Assembly: GCF_020873895.1 (NCBI RefSeq)
Contig: NZ_JAHWGT010000052.1
Span: forward strand, 1 to 35,628
DNA length: 35,628 nt
Origin: Streptomyces sp. DH12
GTDB lineage: Bacteria > Actinomycetota > Actinomycetes > Streptomycetales > Streptomycetaceae
Reading direction: 5' to 3'
Positions 8,264 through 16,034 of the stretch are shown piece by piece. Every line of letters begins with the position of its first letter. The stretch's first letter is position 1. The notes beneath the pieces are model-generated. The model saw only the letters and a program-made list of their open reading frames with translations, had not been told where the DNA came from and searched no databases. Both the position numbers and the translations under genes were made by a program.

Positions 8264-8407
8264 TCAGTGGCGACGGAGCCGGCCGAGGATGCCGCGGGTC
8301 TGCGTGCGCCGCCGCGGGTCGGAGGCGGCCCGGCGGGCCGTGTGGATGAGCCTGCGCCCCTGCGGGCTGCGGCCGAAGTTCCTGATGCGCGAGATCAGCT
8401 GGGACAT
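8264..8407 (-). CDS. Small basic protein of unknown function, 47 aa
   Basis: A 47-residue frame starts MSQLISRIRNFGRSPQGRRL and ends GILGRLRRH. ATG 8405-8407 is preceded by GGAGG at about 4 bases, an excellent ribosome binding site, and the stop is followed by a perfect 17-bp terminator stem. These two signals make it a real gene despite its size. The protein is strongly basic, with many Arg and no Glu, a single amphipathic helix at the N-terminus (LISRIRNFGRS) and the phrase SPQGRRLIHTARRAASDPRRR. I recall similar short SPQGRR-type proteins as conserved hypotheticals in Streptomyces but cannot name the family. RNA, DNA or membrane-surface binding would fit the charge; this is inference. Its leader carries a 16-bp tandem repeat. 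Confidence 0.8.
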   Translation of the reverse strand: MSQLISRIRNFGRSPQGRRLIHTARRAASDPRRRTQTRGILGRLRRH

Positions 8408-8454
8408 GACGCCTCCTGTGTGTCTCGGTGCTGCGTGTCTGCTTCCGGGTCCTG

Positions 8455-8516
8455 TGTCCGTGTCGTTCCGTGTCCGTGTCGTTCCGTGTCCGTGGTCCGT
8501 GTCCGTGCGGTCCGTG
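8455..8516. repeat. 16-bp tandem repeat in the leader of the 47-aa gene
   Basis: The unit TGTCCGTGTCGTTCCG occurs twice exactly (8455-8470, 8471-8486), then half a unit (8487-8494), then degenerate TCCGTG copies to 8516. It lies between the PRC-barrel gene stop (8540) and the small gene start (8407). It could be a slippage-generated spacer or a multi-copy protein-binding site. Confidence 0.75.
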
Positions 8517-8539
8517 CCGCCGCGTCCGCGGCGGCCGGG

Positions 8540-8890
8540 TCAGCGGAAGAAGGCGAGGTAGTAGTCCGCGAACTCCATCCGCTGTCCGCCGTCCCGGTCG
8601 TGCCGGTCGGGCACGTACTCGGGGGCGGACTTGATCTCGTCCTTGGTGCAGCGCACGTGCACGGCCCGCTGCTCGATGTCGACGGCGGTGACGATCCCCG
8701 CGGGGAGCAGCACCTCCCTGCCGAAGATCCACGGGCCGGTGTCGACCACCAGGTAGCAGGCGCCCGCCTCCGCGGAGTGCTTGCCGACCTTGCCGACGGA
8801 TCCGTCCGTCGCCTCGACCGTGAAGCCGGTCAGGTCGGTACCGGTCACGTAACCGGTCGTGTCGGGACACGACCACATGTCCGCGTGCAC
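8540..8890 (-). CDS. PRC-barrel domain protein, 116 aa
   Basis: This is a small soluble PRC-barrel protein. Residues from about 17 to 85 match the fold: TDLTGFTVEATDGSVGKVGKH, then ACYLVVDTGPWIFGREVLLPAGIVTAVDIEQRAVHVRCTKDEIKSAPEY. The GKV turn, the VDTGPWIFGREVLLP strand pair and the closing KDEIKSAPEY are characteristic. Such proteins bind partner proteins or RNA, as in photosynthetic reaction-centre H subunits and RimM, and are common as stress-linked small proteins in actinomycetes. The start is GTG 8890, behind AGAGGAG (8897-8903) at 6-base spacing; an internal ATG five codons in lacks such a site. It follows the DUF72 gene by 43 bp on the same strand, so the two may share a transcript. 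Confidence 0.9.
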   Translation of the reverse strand: MHADMWSCPDTTGYVTGTDLTGFTVEATDGSVGKVGKHSAEAGACYLVVDTGPWIFGREVLLPAGIVTAVDIEQRAVHVRCTKDEIKSAPEYVPDRHDRDGGQRMEFADYYLAFFR

Positions 8891-8933
8891 TGTGTACTCC
8901 TCTGGTCCGGTGCCCCGCGCGGGGCGCTGCGTG

Positions 8934-9890
8934 TCACCCCGTCTTCCCCGCCACGGCGCTCCCATGTCCCCCCGCGCCCGCCTCCTGCGGGCAGTCCGCG
9001 GCGAGGAGCTCCCGCATGGCCCCGGCGGCGCGTACGGCGGCGTCCCCGCAGCAGTTGTTGAACAGGACGTGGACCTCGGCGGCCCGCTCGGCCATCGCCC
9101 GCACCCGGGGCAGCCACTCGCGCAGCTCGTCCGCCGTGTACTCGTGCCGGAAGCGGTCCTCCTTGCTGCCGGTCCCCCAGGCGGCGCTGCGCCCGTGGAA
9201 GCGGACGACGGCGAGGTCCCGGGAGGTGACCGGCGCCTCCGGGGGGAGGGAGCCGGGGAGGTCCTGCGCCGTGTCCACCGCCACGGCGGCCGCGCCCAGC
9301 TCCCGCAGCAGGGCCGCGGTGGACGCGCGGGCCTCCCGCCGCCACCAGTCCGGGTGGCGGAACTCGACCGCCAGCGGCCAGCCGGCGGTCCGCTCGCGGC
9401 ACTGCTCCAGGAAGGCGCGGGCGGCCGCGCCGGGCACGGCCCACGGCGGCAGCTGGAAGAGCAGGGCCCCCATGCGGCCGGCGTCACGCAGCGGCAGCAG
9501 CGCCTCGCGGAACCGCCGCCACACCTCGTCCAGCAGGCCGGGGTCCGGCAGGCCGCGGTACCGGCCGCCGTACCGCGCCACGGCGGGGCGCAGGTCGGCG
9601 GGGACGGCGGCGGGCCTGGTGGGGTGGCCGGTCAGCAGGGAGAACGCCTTCACGTCGAAGCGGAAGCCGTCGGGGGTGCGCTCGGCCCACAGGCGGCTGT
9701 TGCGGTCGCTCGGCAGGCCGTAGTAGGTCGAGTCGACCTCGACGACGGGGAACCGCCCGGCGTAGTGCCGCAGCCGCCCCTCCGCGTCCCGCCTGCCGGG
9801 CGGGTACCAGCCGCTGGAGACGAGGGCGGGGTCCGTCCACGAGCAGGTACCGATCCTGATCTCACCGATGTCACCCATGCGGCCGCGCAT
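8934..9890 (-). CDS. DUF72 family protein (TIM-barrel-like)
   Basis: This 318-residue DUF72 (YecE-like) protein starts with the family opening IRIGTCSWTDPALVSSGWYPP. It continues with FPVVEVDSTYYGLPS, FRFDVKAFSLLTGH, LLFQLPPWAVP and PLAVEFRHPDWW, and carries the late signature VHVLFNNCCGD in the position of the usual VYVFFNNH. No biochemical reaction is established for the family. ATG 9890 gives MRGRMGDIGEIRIG; a second ATG at 9878 is possible, and neither has a strong ribosome binding site. It starts only 19 bp after the stop of the sugar-permease gene on the same strand, so it may be read as the distal part of the arabinose-uptake operon. There is no sequence evidence that it works on sugars. 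Confidence 0.9.
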   Translation of the reverse strand: MRGRMGDIGEIRIGTCSWTDPALVSSGWYPPGRRDAEGRLRHYAGRFPVVEVDSTYYGLPSDRNSRLWAERTPDGFRFDVKAFSLLTGHPTRPAAVPADLRPAVARYGGRYRGLPDPGLLDEVWRRFREALLPLRDAGRMGALLFQLPPWAVPGAAARAFLEQCRERTAGWPLAVEFRHPDWWRREARASTAALLRELGAAAVAVDTAQDLPGSLPPEAPVTSRDLAVVRFHGRSAAWGTGSKEDRFRHEYTADELREWLPRVRAMAERAAEVHVLFNNCCGDAAVRAAGAMRELLAADCPQEAGAGGHGSAVAGKTG

Positions 9891-9909
9891 ACCCGCTGTC
9901 GGCGGGCGG

Positions 9910-10794
9910 TCACTGCCCGGCGAGGCCGGTGTGCGCGATGCCGCGCACGATCTGCCGCTGGAACAGCATGAACACGATCAGCAGCGGCAGTCCCGCGATC
10001 ACCAGCGCCGCCATGATCTGCGCGTACCGCACGCCGAACGACGACTGGACGTTGACCAGGCCGACGGGCAGCGTCATGCCGGCGGGGTCGGTGGTCACCA
10101 GGAACGGCCACAGGAAGTTGTTCCAGGTGGAGATGAAGGTGAAGATCGCCACGGCGGCGAGCACCGGCCGGGACAGCGGCATCACGATCGTCCAGAAGAC
10201 CCGCCACCGCCCCGCGCCGTCGACGAAGGCCGCCTCCTCCAGCTCGCGGGGCACCCCCTCGAAGAACTTCACCAGGATGAAGACCATGGCCGGGACGGCC
10301 ACCTGGGGCAGGATCACGCCCCAGTAGGTGTCGACCAGACCCAGCTGCACCATCTCGGTGAACAGCGGCGCGATCAGCACCTGCGGCGGCACCATGATGC
10401 CGGCGAGGACCAGCCCGTACAGCGCCCTGCGGCCGCGGAAGTCGGTGCGGGTGAAGCCGTAGGCGGCCATCGCGCACGTCAGGACGGTCAACACGGTCGT
10501 CATCAGGGAGGTGAACACCGAGTTCAGCATCCAGCGCGTCAGGTCGCCGGACCCCCAGACCTTGGCGTACGCGTCGAACGTGACGCGTGAGCCGATCCAG
10601 GCGAGCGGGGTGCTCGTCGTCTCCGCCTCGGGCTTGAGCGAGGTCGCCACGGCCCAGGCCAGGGGGACGAGCCAGGCGACCGCCAGGAGCAGCGCCAGCA
10701 CCAGCAGGGCGACCCGCCCTCCGGTCCAGCGGGCTTCGCGGCCTGCGGCGCTCCGCGGCGCGCGGGGAGTCTTCACGGTGGTGGATCCGCTCAC
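9910..10794 (-). CDS. ABC sugar transporter inner-membrane permease, MalG/CUT1 type
   Basis: This 294-residue second permease belongs to a carbohydrate-uptake (CUT1) ABC importer. It has six expected membrane spans, beginning at VALLVLALLLAVAWLVPLAWAVATSLKP. It also has the cytoplasmic EAA loop EEAAFVDGAGRWRVFWTIVMPLSRP, which docks the ATPase. The ending LLIVFMLFQRQIVRGIAHTGLAGQ is typical of MalG-like proteins (QRxxVxGLTxGAVKG). It starts at GTG 10794, which overlaps the stop of the first permease (GTGA, 10791-10794), so the pair is translationally coupled. By context it imports arabinose oligosaccharides. No ATPase gene is present in the cluster, as is usual when the shared ATPase MsiK serves several importers. 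Confidence 0.94.
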   Translation of the reverse strand: MSGSTTVKTPRAPRSAAGREARWTGGRVALLVLALLLAVAWLVPLAWAVATSLKPEAETTSTPLAWIGSRVTFDAYAKVWGSGDLTRWMLNSVFTSLMTTVLTVLTCAMAAYGFTRTDFRGRRALYGLVLAGIMVPPQVLIAPLFTEMVQLGLVDTYWGVILPQVAVPAMVFILVKFFEGVPRELEEAAFVDGAGRWRVFWTIVMPLSRPVLAAVAIFTFISTWNNFLWPFLVTTDPAGMTLPVGLVNVQSSFGVRYAQIMAALVIAGLPLLIVFMLFQRQIVRGIAHTGLAGQ

Positions 10795-11762
10795 TTCGCG
10801 GCCTCCTCTGCTCGGCGCCGGGACAGCGCGGGCCGTACCAGGGAGACGACCAGGATCAGGGCGAAGAACAGGTAGGAGACGGCGGAGGCGTAGCCGATGC
10901 GGTACCCGGTGAAGCCCTGCTGGTAGACGTACTGGAGGATCGGCCGGGTGGACTCGTCGGGGCCGCCGCCGGTCATGATGTACACCTGGTCGAAGATCTT
11001 GAGCGAGGCGAGGACCTGGAGGACCACCACCAGCGCGGTGGTGCGGCGCAGCATCGGCAGCGTGATGTGGAGCAGCCGGTGCCACGCGCCGGCCCCGTCC
11101 AGTTCGGCGGCCTCGTAGAGGTGGACGGGGATGGCCTGCAGTGCGGCGAGGTACAGCAGGAAGTTGAAGCCGACGGTCCACCAGACGGTGGTCGCCACGA
11201 TGGAGAGCATCGCGTGGCGCTCCTCGCTGAGCCAGCCGATGCCCGGCTCCAGCCCCGCGGCGGCGAGCAGCTGGTCGGCGAGGCCGAAGCCGGACGGGAA
11301 GACCATCTGCGCGAAGAGCAGGCAGACCACTCCGGACGGCAGCAGGAACGGGGCGAACCAGCTGAGCCGCCACAGCCACTGCACCACCCGGAGGTGGTGG
11401 GAGAGCAGCGCCAGCCCCAGGCCCACCAGGACGAGCGGGACCGTGGAGAGCACCGTGAACCAGAGGGTGTTCCACAGCGAGGACCAGACGTCCGGGTCGC
11501 CGACGGCCTCGGCGTAGTTGGCCAGGCCGACGAACTCCCCGCCGGTTCCGGTGATGTTCTCGCTCGTCAGGCTCATGCCGAGGCCGGACACCAGGGGCCA
11601 CAGCAGGAACACGGCGTACAGGAGCAGGAAGGGGGCGACGAAGACCAGGCCGTGCTCGGTCCACCCGCGGCGGACGGGGCGGACCGGCACCCGGCCGGCG
11701 GCGCGGCGCTCGGCGACCGGTGGCGGGGGCGTCGGCGGGGGCGCCGCGGTGGTGGTGGTCAT
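10791..11762 (-). CDS. ABC sugar transporter inner-membrane permease, MalF/CUT1 type
   Basis: This 323-residue first permease begins with a Pro/Ala-rich cytoplasmic tail (TTTTAAPPPTPPPP), followed by the first span (GLVFVAPFLLLYAVFLLWPLVSGLGMSLT). Its EAA loop reads EAAELDGAGAWHRLLHITLPMLRRT. The phrase FDQVYIMTGGGPDESTRPILQYVYQQGF is a hallmark of MalF-type sugar permeases. The start ATG (11760-11762) overlaps the stop of the binding-protein gene as ATGA, and its own stop overlaps the next GTG, so the three genes form a tightly coupled unit. The predicted role is to pair with the downstream permease to import arabino-oligosaccharides. Confidence 0.95.
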   Translation of the reverse strand: MTTTTAAPPPTPPPPVAERRAAGRVPVRPVRRGWTEHGLVFVAPFLLLYAVFLLWPLVSGLGMSLTSENITGTGGEFVGLANYAEAVGDPDVWSSLWNTLWFTVLSTVPLVLVGLGLALLSHHLRVVQWLWRLSWFAPFLLPSGVVCLLFAQMVFPSGFGLADQLLAAAGLEPGIGWLSEERHAMLSIVATTVWWTVGFNFLLYLAALQAIPVHLYEAAELDGAGAWHRLLHITLPMLRRTTALVVVLQVLASLKIFDQVYIMTGGGPDESTRPILQYVYQQGFTGYRIGYASAVSYLFFALILVVSLVRPALSRRRAEEAAK

Positions 11763-13102
11763 GACGCGGCTCCGGGAAGCGGGTCGGGGGTGTCGAGGAG
11801 GGTCCTGAGCCGGGCCTTGGCCTCGGTCAGGGCGCCCCGGGGGGTGCGGGAGCCGGTGAGGACACCGGAGAAGACGGCGCCGAGCTCGATCCACATGCGG
11901 GAGGCGGAGCCGGCGAACCAGGCCGGTTCGTCGAGCGCCACGTCGTCGATGACCCCGCGGTACTCGGACTGCGGCCTCAACGCGAGGTATGCGGGGTCCC
12001 TGAGGACGGGGAGGTACGCGGGCACGTGGCCGCCCTCGGCCCAGGCGACGGAGTTGCGCAGCATCCATGCGGCGAGGGTGTGGGCGGCGAGGTGCGCGGG
12101 GCCGCCGCGGTCGGCCTGGTGCGGCAGGACGAAGGCGTGGCAGTCGGCCTGGGCGCCGGGGCGGCCGAAGAGGGTGGGGACGCGGGTCACCGAGAAGGGG
12201 ATGCCGGCCGTGCGGAAGGTGCTGATCTCCCACTCGCCGTTGAGGTGGAAGGCCGTCCTGCCGGCGTTGAAGATGCCGACGGAGGCGCCGTAGTCGGCGC
12301 GGCGCACCATCAGGCCCTCCTCCGCGAGGCCGGCCATGTACGTCAGCACCCGCAGCGCCTTCGTGTCGTCCAGGGCGAGGCGCCTGCCGTCCTCGGAGAG
12401 GACCTTGCCGCCGGTCTGGGAGTAGAAGGTGGCGAACAGCCGCCAGGGGGTGACGCAGTCGGGGCCGAGGGTCTCCGTCACCAGGCCGGGCCGTCCGGTC
12501 GCCTTCTTCGCGGCGCGCAGGGCGTCGGCGAACGCGTCGGCTCCCTCGATGGGGGCCAGCCGCCCGCCCCTCATGAGGCCGGCCTTCTCGCAGACCTCGG
12601 TCTGGTGGTAGAGCACCATGGGGTGGGTGTCGAGCGGCACCGCGTACTGCCGGCCGGCCACGCGGCCGCGCCGCCAGATGTCCGGTGGGAAGTCCCGCTC
12701 GCGCACCCCGAGGTCCGCGAGCAGGTCCGGGTCGAACGGGTCCAGCAGCCGCCCCGGGGCGAATCCGGCGAGTCGGGCCAGGTGCAGCACGGCCAGGTCC
12801 GGGGCGCGTCCGCCGGCGCCGGCCATGCCGAGCTTCGTGTAGTAGGGGGCGCCCCACTGGAGGGTCACCGCCTCCAGTGCCACGTCCGGGTGCCGGGCGC
12901 GGAAGTCGTCCAGCATGCCCTGCATGTTGACTCCGTCGCCGCCGCCGAACAGGTGCCAGAACCGCAGGCGCGTCTGTCCGGGGCCGGCGGTGGCGGACGG
13001 GGCGGCGCAGCCGGGCAGGGCGCCGAGGGCCGTGGCGCCGGCGACGGCCGCGCCTATGCCGCCGGCGAGGGCCCGGCGCCGGGTGGGGTGGGAAGGGTGC
13101 AT
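11759..13102 (-). CDS. Extracellular sugar-binding lipoprotein of the ABC importer
   Basis: This 447-residue CUT1 family solute-binding protein is anchored outside the membrane. The N-terminus MHPSHPTRRRALAGGIGAAVAGA holds a twin-arginine-like RRR motif and a hydrophobic core that ends in the lipobox ALPGC, so lipidation at the Cys near residue 32 is expected. The mature part opens with TRLRFWHLFGGGDGVNMQGMLDDF and includes NAGRTAFHLNGEWEISTF, both typical of family-1 binding proteins. The start ATG 13102 has only a weak ribosome site (GAGACGAGCC). It follows the GH51 gene by 49 bp with no terminator, so the order is GH51, binding protein, permease, permease. The ligand is inferred to be arabinose oligomers from the surrounding glycosidases. 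Confidence 0.94.
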   Translation of the reverse strand: MHPSHPTRRRALAGGIGAAVAGATALGALPGCAAPSATAGPGQTRLRFWHLFGGGDGVNMQGMLDDFRARHPDVALEAVTLQWGAPYYTKLGMAGAGGRAPDLAVLHLARLAGFAPGRLLDPFDPDLLADLGVRERDFPPDIWRRGRVAGRQYAVPLDTHPMVLYHQTEVCEKAGLMRGGRLAPIEGADAFADALRAAKKATGRPGLVTETLGPDCVTPWRLFATFYSQTGGKVLSEDGRRLALDDTKALRVLTYMAGLAEEGLMVRRADYGASVGIFNAGRTAFHLNGEWEISTFRTAGIPFSVTRVPTLFGRPGAQADCHAFVLPHQADRGGPAHLAAHTLAAWMLRNSVAWAEGGHVPAYLPVLRDPAYLALRPQSEYRGVIDDVALDEPAWFAGSASRMWIELGAVFSGVLTGSRTPRGALTEAKARLRTLLDTPDPLPGAAS

Positions 13103-13151
13103 GGTGGCTCGTCTCTGCGGGAGGTCGGTCGCCGGCCGGGGCCGCCGGCGG

Positions 13152-14681
13152 TCAGGCGCCGGGGGCCAGGCGGAGCACGTTCCAGGACAGCGGTTCGAGG
13201 ACGACGTCGAGGACGCCCGCGTCGAGCCGGGCGCCGTGGCCGGCGTGGGGTACGACCCGCTCGGGCTCGGCCAGGGTGTTGCGCGCGTCGGGGTCGGCGT
13301 CGCCGAGGACGCTGTGCTCCACGATCCGGTCCGCGTCCAGCCCGGACAGCGCCACACGCAGCGGCAGCGGCCGGCTCCGGTCGCGGTTGACGGCGAAGAC
13401 GGTGACGGCGCCCGTCCGCGGGTCGTGTACGGCGGTCGCGTGCAGCAGCGGCACCTCGCCGTGGCGGGCCGTCCGGTAGGTGGGCGACTCGACCCGTACG
13501 TCGAGGACGACGCCGCGCCCGTACCGGGACGCCTGGGCGAAGGGGAAGAACGTCGTCTGCCGCCAGGCGGGGCCGCCCGGTTCGGTCATGATCGGGGCTA
13601 TCACGTTGACCAGCTGGGCCAGGCAGGCGACGGTGACCCGGTCGGCGTGGCGCAGCAGGGCGATCAGCAGCGAGCCGAAGACGACGGCGTCGGTGACGCT
13701 GTAGTTGTCCTCCAGCAGCCGCGGCGCCTCGGGCCAGTCGAGCGGGTTCGCCTCGGCCTCCGCCTGGAAGCGCCTCTGGTACCAGACGTTCCACTCGTCG
13801 AAGGAGAGCTGGATCTTCTTCTCGGACTTGAGCCGGGCGCCGACGTGGTCGCAGGTGGCGACGACGCTGTCGATGAAGGACTCCATGTCGACGGCCGACG
13901 CGAGGAACGAGTCGCGGTCGCCGTCGACCTCCTCGTAGTAGGCGTGCAGCGAGATGTGGTCGACCAGGTCGTAGGCCTCCGTCAGGACGGTGGCCTCCCA
14001 GGCGGCGAAGGTGGGCATGGCCCGGCTGGAGCTGCCGCAGGCCACGAGTTCCAGGCCGCCGTCGATCTGGCGCATCGCCCGCGCCGTCTCCGCCGCCAGC
14101 CTGCCGTACTCCTCGGCCGTCTTGTGGCCGGTCTGCCAGGGCCCGTCCATCTCGTTGCCGAGGCACCACAGGCGGATGCCGAACGGCTCCTCGTCGCCGT
14201 GGGCGACGCGCCGGTCGGACAGTTCGGTGCCGGCCGGGTGGTTGGCGTACTCCAGGAGCCGGAGCGCATCTGCCACGCCTCGCGTGCCGAGGTTGACGGC
14301 CATCATCGGTTCCGCCTGCGGGCCGACCTTCTTCAGGAAGGCGATGAACTCGCTCAGCCCGAACCGGTTGCTCTCGGTGGACCGCCAGGCGAGGTCCAGT
14401 CGGCGCGGGCGCTCCTCGGCGGGGCCGACGGAGTCCTCCCACCGGTATCCGGAGACGAAGTTGCCGCCGGGGTAGCGGACCACCGTGACGCCGAGTTCGC
14501 GGATCAGAGCCAGCACGTCGGTCCGCAGTCCGGCCTCGTCGGCGGCGGGGTGGCCGGGCTCGTGGATCCCGGTGTACACGCAGCGGCCCAGGTGCTCGAC
14601 GAACGAGCCGAAGAGACGGGGGTTCACCGTTCCGACGGTGAAGGCCGGATCGAGCGTGAAGCGGGCGGTGCTGTCGGGCAT
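13152..14681 (-). CDS. abfA: Intracellular GH51 alpha-L-arabinofuranosidase
   Basis: This 509-residue glycoside hydrolase family 51 enzyme removes terminal alpha-L-arabinofuranosyl units with retention of configuration. It lacks a signal peptide (MPDSTARFTLDPAFTVGTVN), so it should act inside the cell on imported arabino-oligosaccharides. The family landmarks are clear: NPRLFGSFVEHLGRCVYTGI near the start, VRYPGGNFVSGYRWEDSVGP, the acid/base E177 in WCLGNEMDGPWQ, and the nucleophile E296 in SFDEWNVWY. The length matches the family. ATG 14681 follows GGAAGGA at a good distance. It leads the import operon and has a predicted promoter at 14857-14885 with TTCGAA sites at and beyond the start of transcription. 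The symbol is by function; orthology to a named Streptomyces gene was not tested. Confidence 0.95.
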   Translation of the reverse strand: MPDSTARFTLDPAFTVGTVNPRLFGSFVEHLGRCVYTGIHEPGHPAADEAGLRTDVLALIRELGVTVVRYPGGNFVSGYRWEDSVGPAEERPRRLDLAWRSTESNRFGLSEFIAFLKKVGPQAEPMMAVNLGTRGVADALRLLEYANHPAGTELSDRRVAHGDEEPFGIRLWCLGNEMDGPWQTGHKTAEEYGRLAAETARAMRQIDGGLELVACGSSSRAMPTFAAWEATVLTEAYDLVDHISLHAYYEEVDGDRDSFLASAVDMESFIDSVVATCDHVGARLKSEKKIQLSFDEWNVWYQRRFQAEAEANPLDWPEAPRLLEDNYSVTDAVVFGSLLIALLRHADRVTVACLAQLVNVIAPIMTEPGGPAWRQTTFFPFAQASRYGRGVVLDVRVESPTYRTARHGEVPLLHATAVHDPRTGAVTVFAVNRDRSRPLPLRVALSGLDADRIVEHSVLGDADPDARNTLAEPERVVPHAGHGARLDAGVLDVVLEPLSWNVLRLAPGA

Positions 14682-14819
14682 GGTGTCCTTCCGGGGAGAT
14701 GCGGGTGGGCCGGGGTGTCGACGACCGGAGCGGCGTCTTCCTGACCGCGCGGCCTTCCGTGAAGGGCGGCTTCGCCACGCGGCGGTTGGTGCGCGCGCAG
14801 GAGGAAGCGGCGCGGATTG

Positions 14820-14852
14820 TTCGAAATACCGGCACCCGATCGCTACTTCGAA
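14820..14852. promoter_or_regulatory. Paired TTCGAA sites at and downstream of the GH51 promoter start
   Basis: TTCGAA palindromes lie at 14820-14825 and 14847-14852, 27 bp apart. The second sits over the predicted start of transcription and reads CCGTTCGAA on the minus strand, the same nine bases as at 15017-15025 before the arabinanase. These are candidate operators for a sugar-responsive repressor. Confidence 0.5.
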
Positions 14853-14856
14853 CGGG

Positions 14857-14885
14857 ACCGTAGACGCGCGACGGTGGGCCGTCAA
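14857..14885 (-). promoter_or_regulatory. Predicted promoter for the GH51-importer operon
   Basis: Read on the minus strand, TTGACG (14880-14885) is followed after exactly 17 bases by TACGGT (14857-14862), a good match to the housekeeping consensus. Transcription would start near 14850, inside a TTCGAA site (14847-14852). The leader to ATG 14681 would be about 170 bases. Confidence 0.6.
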
Positions 14886-14987
14886 TGACTTTCACCGGGA
14901 TCACGGACGATGTGCGACCTGCCGAACAGTCGGCCACCGCGAGGGCGCACGACGGCCCGTCGGCACCTGCTGTCGAGGTGCGAACCG

Positions 14988-15016
14988 TTGACGCGCAAAG
15001 AGTTCGATTCTACGTT
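14988..15016 (+). promoter_or_regulatory. Predicted promoter for the GH43 arabinanase genes
   Basis: TTGACG (14988-14993), a 17-base spacer, then TACGTT (15011-15016). Transcription would start near 15023, about 43 bases before the TTG start at 15066. Confidence 0.6.
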
Positions 15017-15044
15017 CCGTTCGAAACGACGAGCGTCGTTCGAC
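15003..15044. promoter_or_regulatory. Three TTCGA-type sites across the arabinanase promoter
   Basis: TTCGAT (15003-15008) lies in the promoter spacer, TTCGAA (15020-15025) over the start of transcription, and TTCGAC (15039-15044) in the leader. They are spaced 17 and 19 bp apart. The last two also form an imperfect inverted repeat around GACGAGCGTC. The pattern mirrors that at 14820-14852. Confidence 0.5.
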
Positions 15045-15065
15045 ATACAGAACAGGAGCGTTCTC

Positions 15066-16034
15066 TTGAGCCGCAAGAGCACCGCACTCCTCGCCCTCCC
15101 CACCGCCGCCCTGCTCGCCCTCATCCCCACGAGCGCCACGGCCTATCCGAACCCCGGTCGCGTCACCGGTTCCGTCATCACCCACGACCCGACGATGATC
15201 CGCACCCCGTCGGGGCAGTACCTGCTCTACGCCACCGGCGGAGGCATCGCCGCCAAGACGTCGTCCGACCGCACCGCCTTCACCGCGGGCGCGGACGCCT
15301 TCACCTCACGCCCGAGCTGGTGGTCGCGGTACTCCTCCGTCCCGGAGTCGTGGGCGCCCGACATCTCGTACCACGGCGGCCGGTACCTGATGTACTACTC
15401 CGTCTCCACCTTCGGCTCCAACACCTCCGCCATCGGGCTGGCCGGCTCCCCCACCGGCCACCCGGGCAGTTGGACCGACCACGGCATCGTGTACACCTCC
15501 CACTCCGCCAGCGACTACAACGCCATCGACCCGAACCTCTTCGTCGACGACGACGGCAGCTGGTGGCTGTCCTTCGGCAGCTGGTGGACCGGGATCAAGA
15601 TGATCCGGATCGACCCCTCCACCGGGAAGCAGTCGGCCTCCGACACCGCCCGCCGCTCCCTCGCCTCCCGCCCGACCGGCACCAAGGCCGTGGAGGCCCC
15701 GTACGTCGTCAAGCGGAACGGGTACTACTACCTGTTCGCCTCGTACGACACGTGCTGCTCCGGCGTCAGTTCCACGTACAAGGTGAAGGTGGGCCGCGCC
15801 ACCAGGGTCACCGGGCCGTACCTCGACAGGAACGGCGTCCCGATGACGAACAACGGCGGGACACCGGTCCTGGAGTCGCACGGGAGCGTCATCGGCCCCG
15901 GCGGACAGTCGATCACCAAGGACGTGGACGGCGACCTGATCGTCTACCACTACTACGACGCCAGGGACAACGGCACCCCCAGACTCGGCATCAACCTCTT
16001 GAACTGGAGCAGCGGATGGCCCGTCGCCTACTGA
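15066..16034 (+). CDS. Secreted GH43 endo-1,5-alpha-L-arabinanase
   Basis: This 322-residue secreted five-bladed propeller enzyme of family GH43 cuts the alpha-1,5-arabinan backbone. I start it at TTG 15066 (LSRKSTALLALPTAALLALIPTSATA), which has AGGAG at 7-base spacing and leads straight into a signal peptide cut before YPNPGRVTG. The in-frame upstream codons from 14910 cross the promoter and are rejected. The inverting GH43 triad reads as D41 (ITHDPTMI, base), D155 (YNAIDPNLFVDDDG, pKa modulator) and E210 (AVEAPYVVK, acid). Blade motifs SWAPDISYHGGRYLMYYS and GYYYLFASYDTCCSG are typical of arabinanases. The 3' end overlaps the next GH43 start by 19 bases, so both are made from one message. 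Confidence 0.94.
   Translation: MSRKSTALLALPTAALLALIPTSATAYPNPGRVTGSVITHDPTMIRTPSGQYLLYATGGGIAAKTSSDRTAFTAGADAFTSRPSWWSRYSSVPESWAPDISYHGGRYLMYYSVSTFGSNTSAIGLAGSPTGHPGSWTDHGIVYTSHSASDYNAIDPNLFVDDDGSWWLSFGSWWTGIKMIRIDPSTGKQSASDTARRSLASRPTGTKAVEAPYVVKRNGYYYLFASYDTCCSGVSSTYKVKVGRATRVTGPYLDRNGVPMTNNGGTPVLESHGSVIGPGGQSITKDVDGDLIVYHYYDARDNGTPRLGINLLNWSSGWPVAY

Noticed and set aside
8166-8561. Plus-strand 131-codon frame over the small-protein region
   Set aside because: It overlaps the terminator and the repeat leader and reads as a low-complexity Val/Arg/Ser/Pro string. The minus-strand 47-aa gene has proper signals.
14910-15065. ATG-initiated upstream start for the arabinanase
   Set aside because: It would place about 50 charged residues before the signal peptide and run through the predicted promoter. 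TTG 15066 has AGGAG at 7 bases.
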